From: Bacillus sp. REN16
Lineage (GTDB): Bacteria > Bacillota > Bacilli > Bacillales > Bacillaceae_L
Assembly (NCBI RefSeq): GCF_020731355.1
Contig: NZ_JAJFZK010000002.1
Coordinates: 62,001-126,000 of the forward strand
Direction of reading: 5' to 3'
DNA length: 64,000 nucleotides
Both the position numbers and the translations under genes were made by a program. Positions 63,380 to 64,000 of the stretch are shown here, one piece after another (positions within the stretch are counted from its first letter, which is position 1; the number at the start of each line of letters is the position of its first letter). The notes under the pieces were generated by a model. The model did no database searches. It saw only the letters and a program-made list of their open reading frames with translations, and was not told the origin of the DNA.

Positions 63380-64000
63380 TTAATCGATTCCTTTCACAAT
63401 CTTAATCGCCCTTTCATGCTTTCTGACAGTTTCCTCGATATCCACTTCAGTATGCACGATGGACAATGAATAGCGATTAAGTGGCTTTGTATAAATTCCA
63501 AGCTTTATTAGCTCATAATCTATTTTTTTACGGAAATCCATATCTGCCTTTACTAAATCACGATAATTTCGTATTTTATGATTGGCATGTACAATATTAA
63601 AAATACTGCCAATTCCAACCGTCTGCATCGGTACCCCATATGAGTGGTATAGTTTTTCAAGGTCAGTACGAAGGTTATTCGTTTTTTGCAGTAATTCCGG
63701 ATACACATTTATCCCTTCAAGTACGTTAATTGTTGCTATTCCCGCTGCTAATACAATTGGATGACCATTATAGGTTCCACTATGAAATAGAACTTGTTCT
63801 TTAAGCGAAGCCTTTCCACCTGCTGATAAAATATCGCCGCCTTTGGACGGGTCCATAATCTCCATGATATCTTGGCGACCACCAACTGCCCCAATCGGAA
63901 AACCACCACCCAATACCTTTCCCAGTGCAGTAAGATCCGGTTTTATTCCATAAATAGATTGTGCTCCCCCAAGCGTTATGCGAAATCCAGTCTTAACTTC
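63380..64000 (-). CDS. Class III aminotransferase (glutamate-1-semialdehyde aminomutase-like), 5' end outside window
   Basis: The open frame runs from the right edge to the stop at 63380, giving 206 C-terminal residues. The PLP lysine is in PDLTALGKVLGGGFPIGAVGG, and HSGTYNGHPIVLAAGIATINVL is the phosphate-binding and dimer motif of class III enzymes. The closest recollection is the GSA-aminomutase-like group often annotated as aspartate aminotransferase family. No partner enzyme is in view, so the substrate is open. It is cotranscribed with the RpiR gene. Confidence 0.88.
   Translation of the reverse strand, partial: EVKTGFRITLGGAQSIYGIKPDLTALGKVLGGGFPIGAVGGRQDIMEIMDPSKGGDILSAGGKASLKEQVLFHSGTYNGHPIVLAAGIATINVLEGINVYPELLQKTNNLRTDLEKLYHSYGVPMQTVGIGSIFNIVHANHKIRNYRDLVKADMDFRKKIDYELIKLGIYTKPLNRYSLSIVHTEVDIEETVRKHERAIKIVKGID

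Overview
The window is chromosomal DNA from a spore-forming, low-GC Bacillaceae, probably Bacillus sensu lato or a close genus. The call rests on many sporulation and germination genes (lytH, yunB, a YhcN/YlaJ lipoprotein, two CotF-like coat genes, yuzL and two separate gerA-type operons), on SufU-type Fe-S assembly, on S-box riboswitches, and on long stretches in the order I remember from the yut, yun, suf, met and yus region of Bacillus subtilis. I see no rRNA, tRNA, prophage, insertion sequence or CRISPR array.

Bases 1-14100 hold a partial pgpA-family gene, yutF, yutE, yutD, small conserved genes, a sporulation lipoprotein, lipA, lytH, a MetP/MetS-type sodium symporter pair, an NhaC-type antiporter and yunB-yunC-yunD-yunF. 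Bases 14112-19297 are the sufCDSUB operon on the minus strand. Bases 20123-24683 are two S-box controlled methionine units (metNIQ importer and metY). Bases 24873-35084 hold an MFS exporter, yusE, yusF, gcvH, yusI, the fadN-fadA-fadE beta-oxidation operon with a FadR operator, yuzL and fadM. Two CotF-like genes follow. Bases 36037-41303 form a complete Fur-controlled siderophore locus: binding protein, two permeases, ATPase, a FhuF-like ferric reductase and a DUF2573 gene. Bases 41343-53083 hold an oxidoreductase, a benzil-reductase-like SDR, a first ger operon, a subtilisin-like protease, a DUF6044/GT2/GtrA glycosylation cassette and a D,D-carboxypeptidase. Bases 53399-64000 hold an ASCH protein, a second ger operon with a small D-type subunit, a NERD nuclease-like gene, an MhqD-like hydrolase, a lipoprotein, a DUF3231 protein, and an RpiR regulator next to a class III aminotransferase cut by the window edge.

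The least ordinary content is intergenic. (1) Two ~115-bp copies of a structured element (22730-22844 and 53238-53354) differ by compensatory changes in three predicted stems, so the fold has been maintained; one copy lies in the metN leader. (2) Three arrays of a GCGC-core repeat spaced 20-21 bp (about two helical turns) lie at 42376-42535, 58799-58872 and 60016-60134; the last two bracket the NERD gene. (3) Seven tandem 52-bp units, most able to form a hairpin, fill 4018-4380 between two convergent genes. (4) A 145-bp element with perfect 11-bp terminal inverted repeats lies at 1478-1622. (5) The yunB Shine-Dalgarno is buried in a 12-bp palindrome.

Family names come from reading the protein sequences and from memory; no database search was run.
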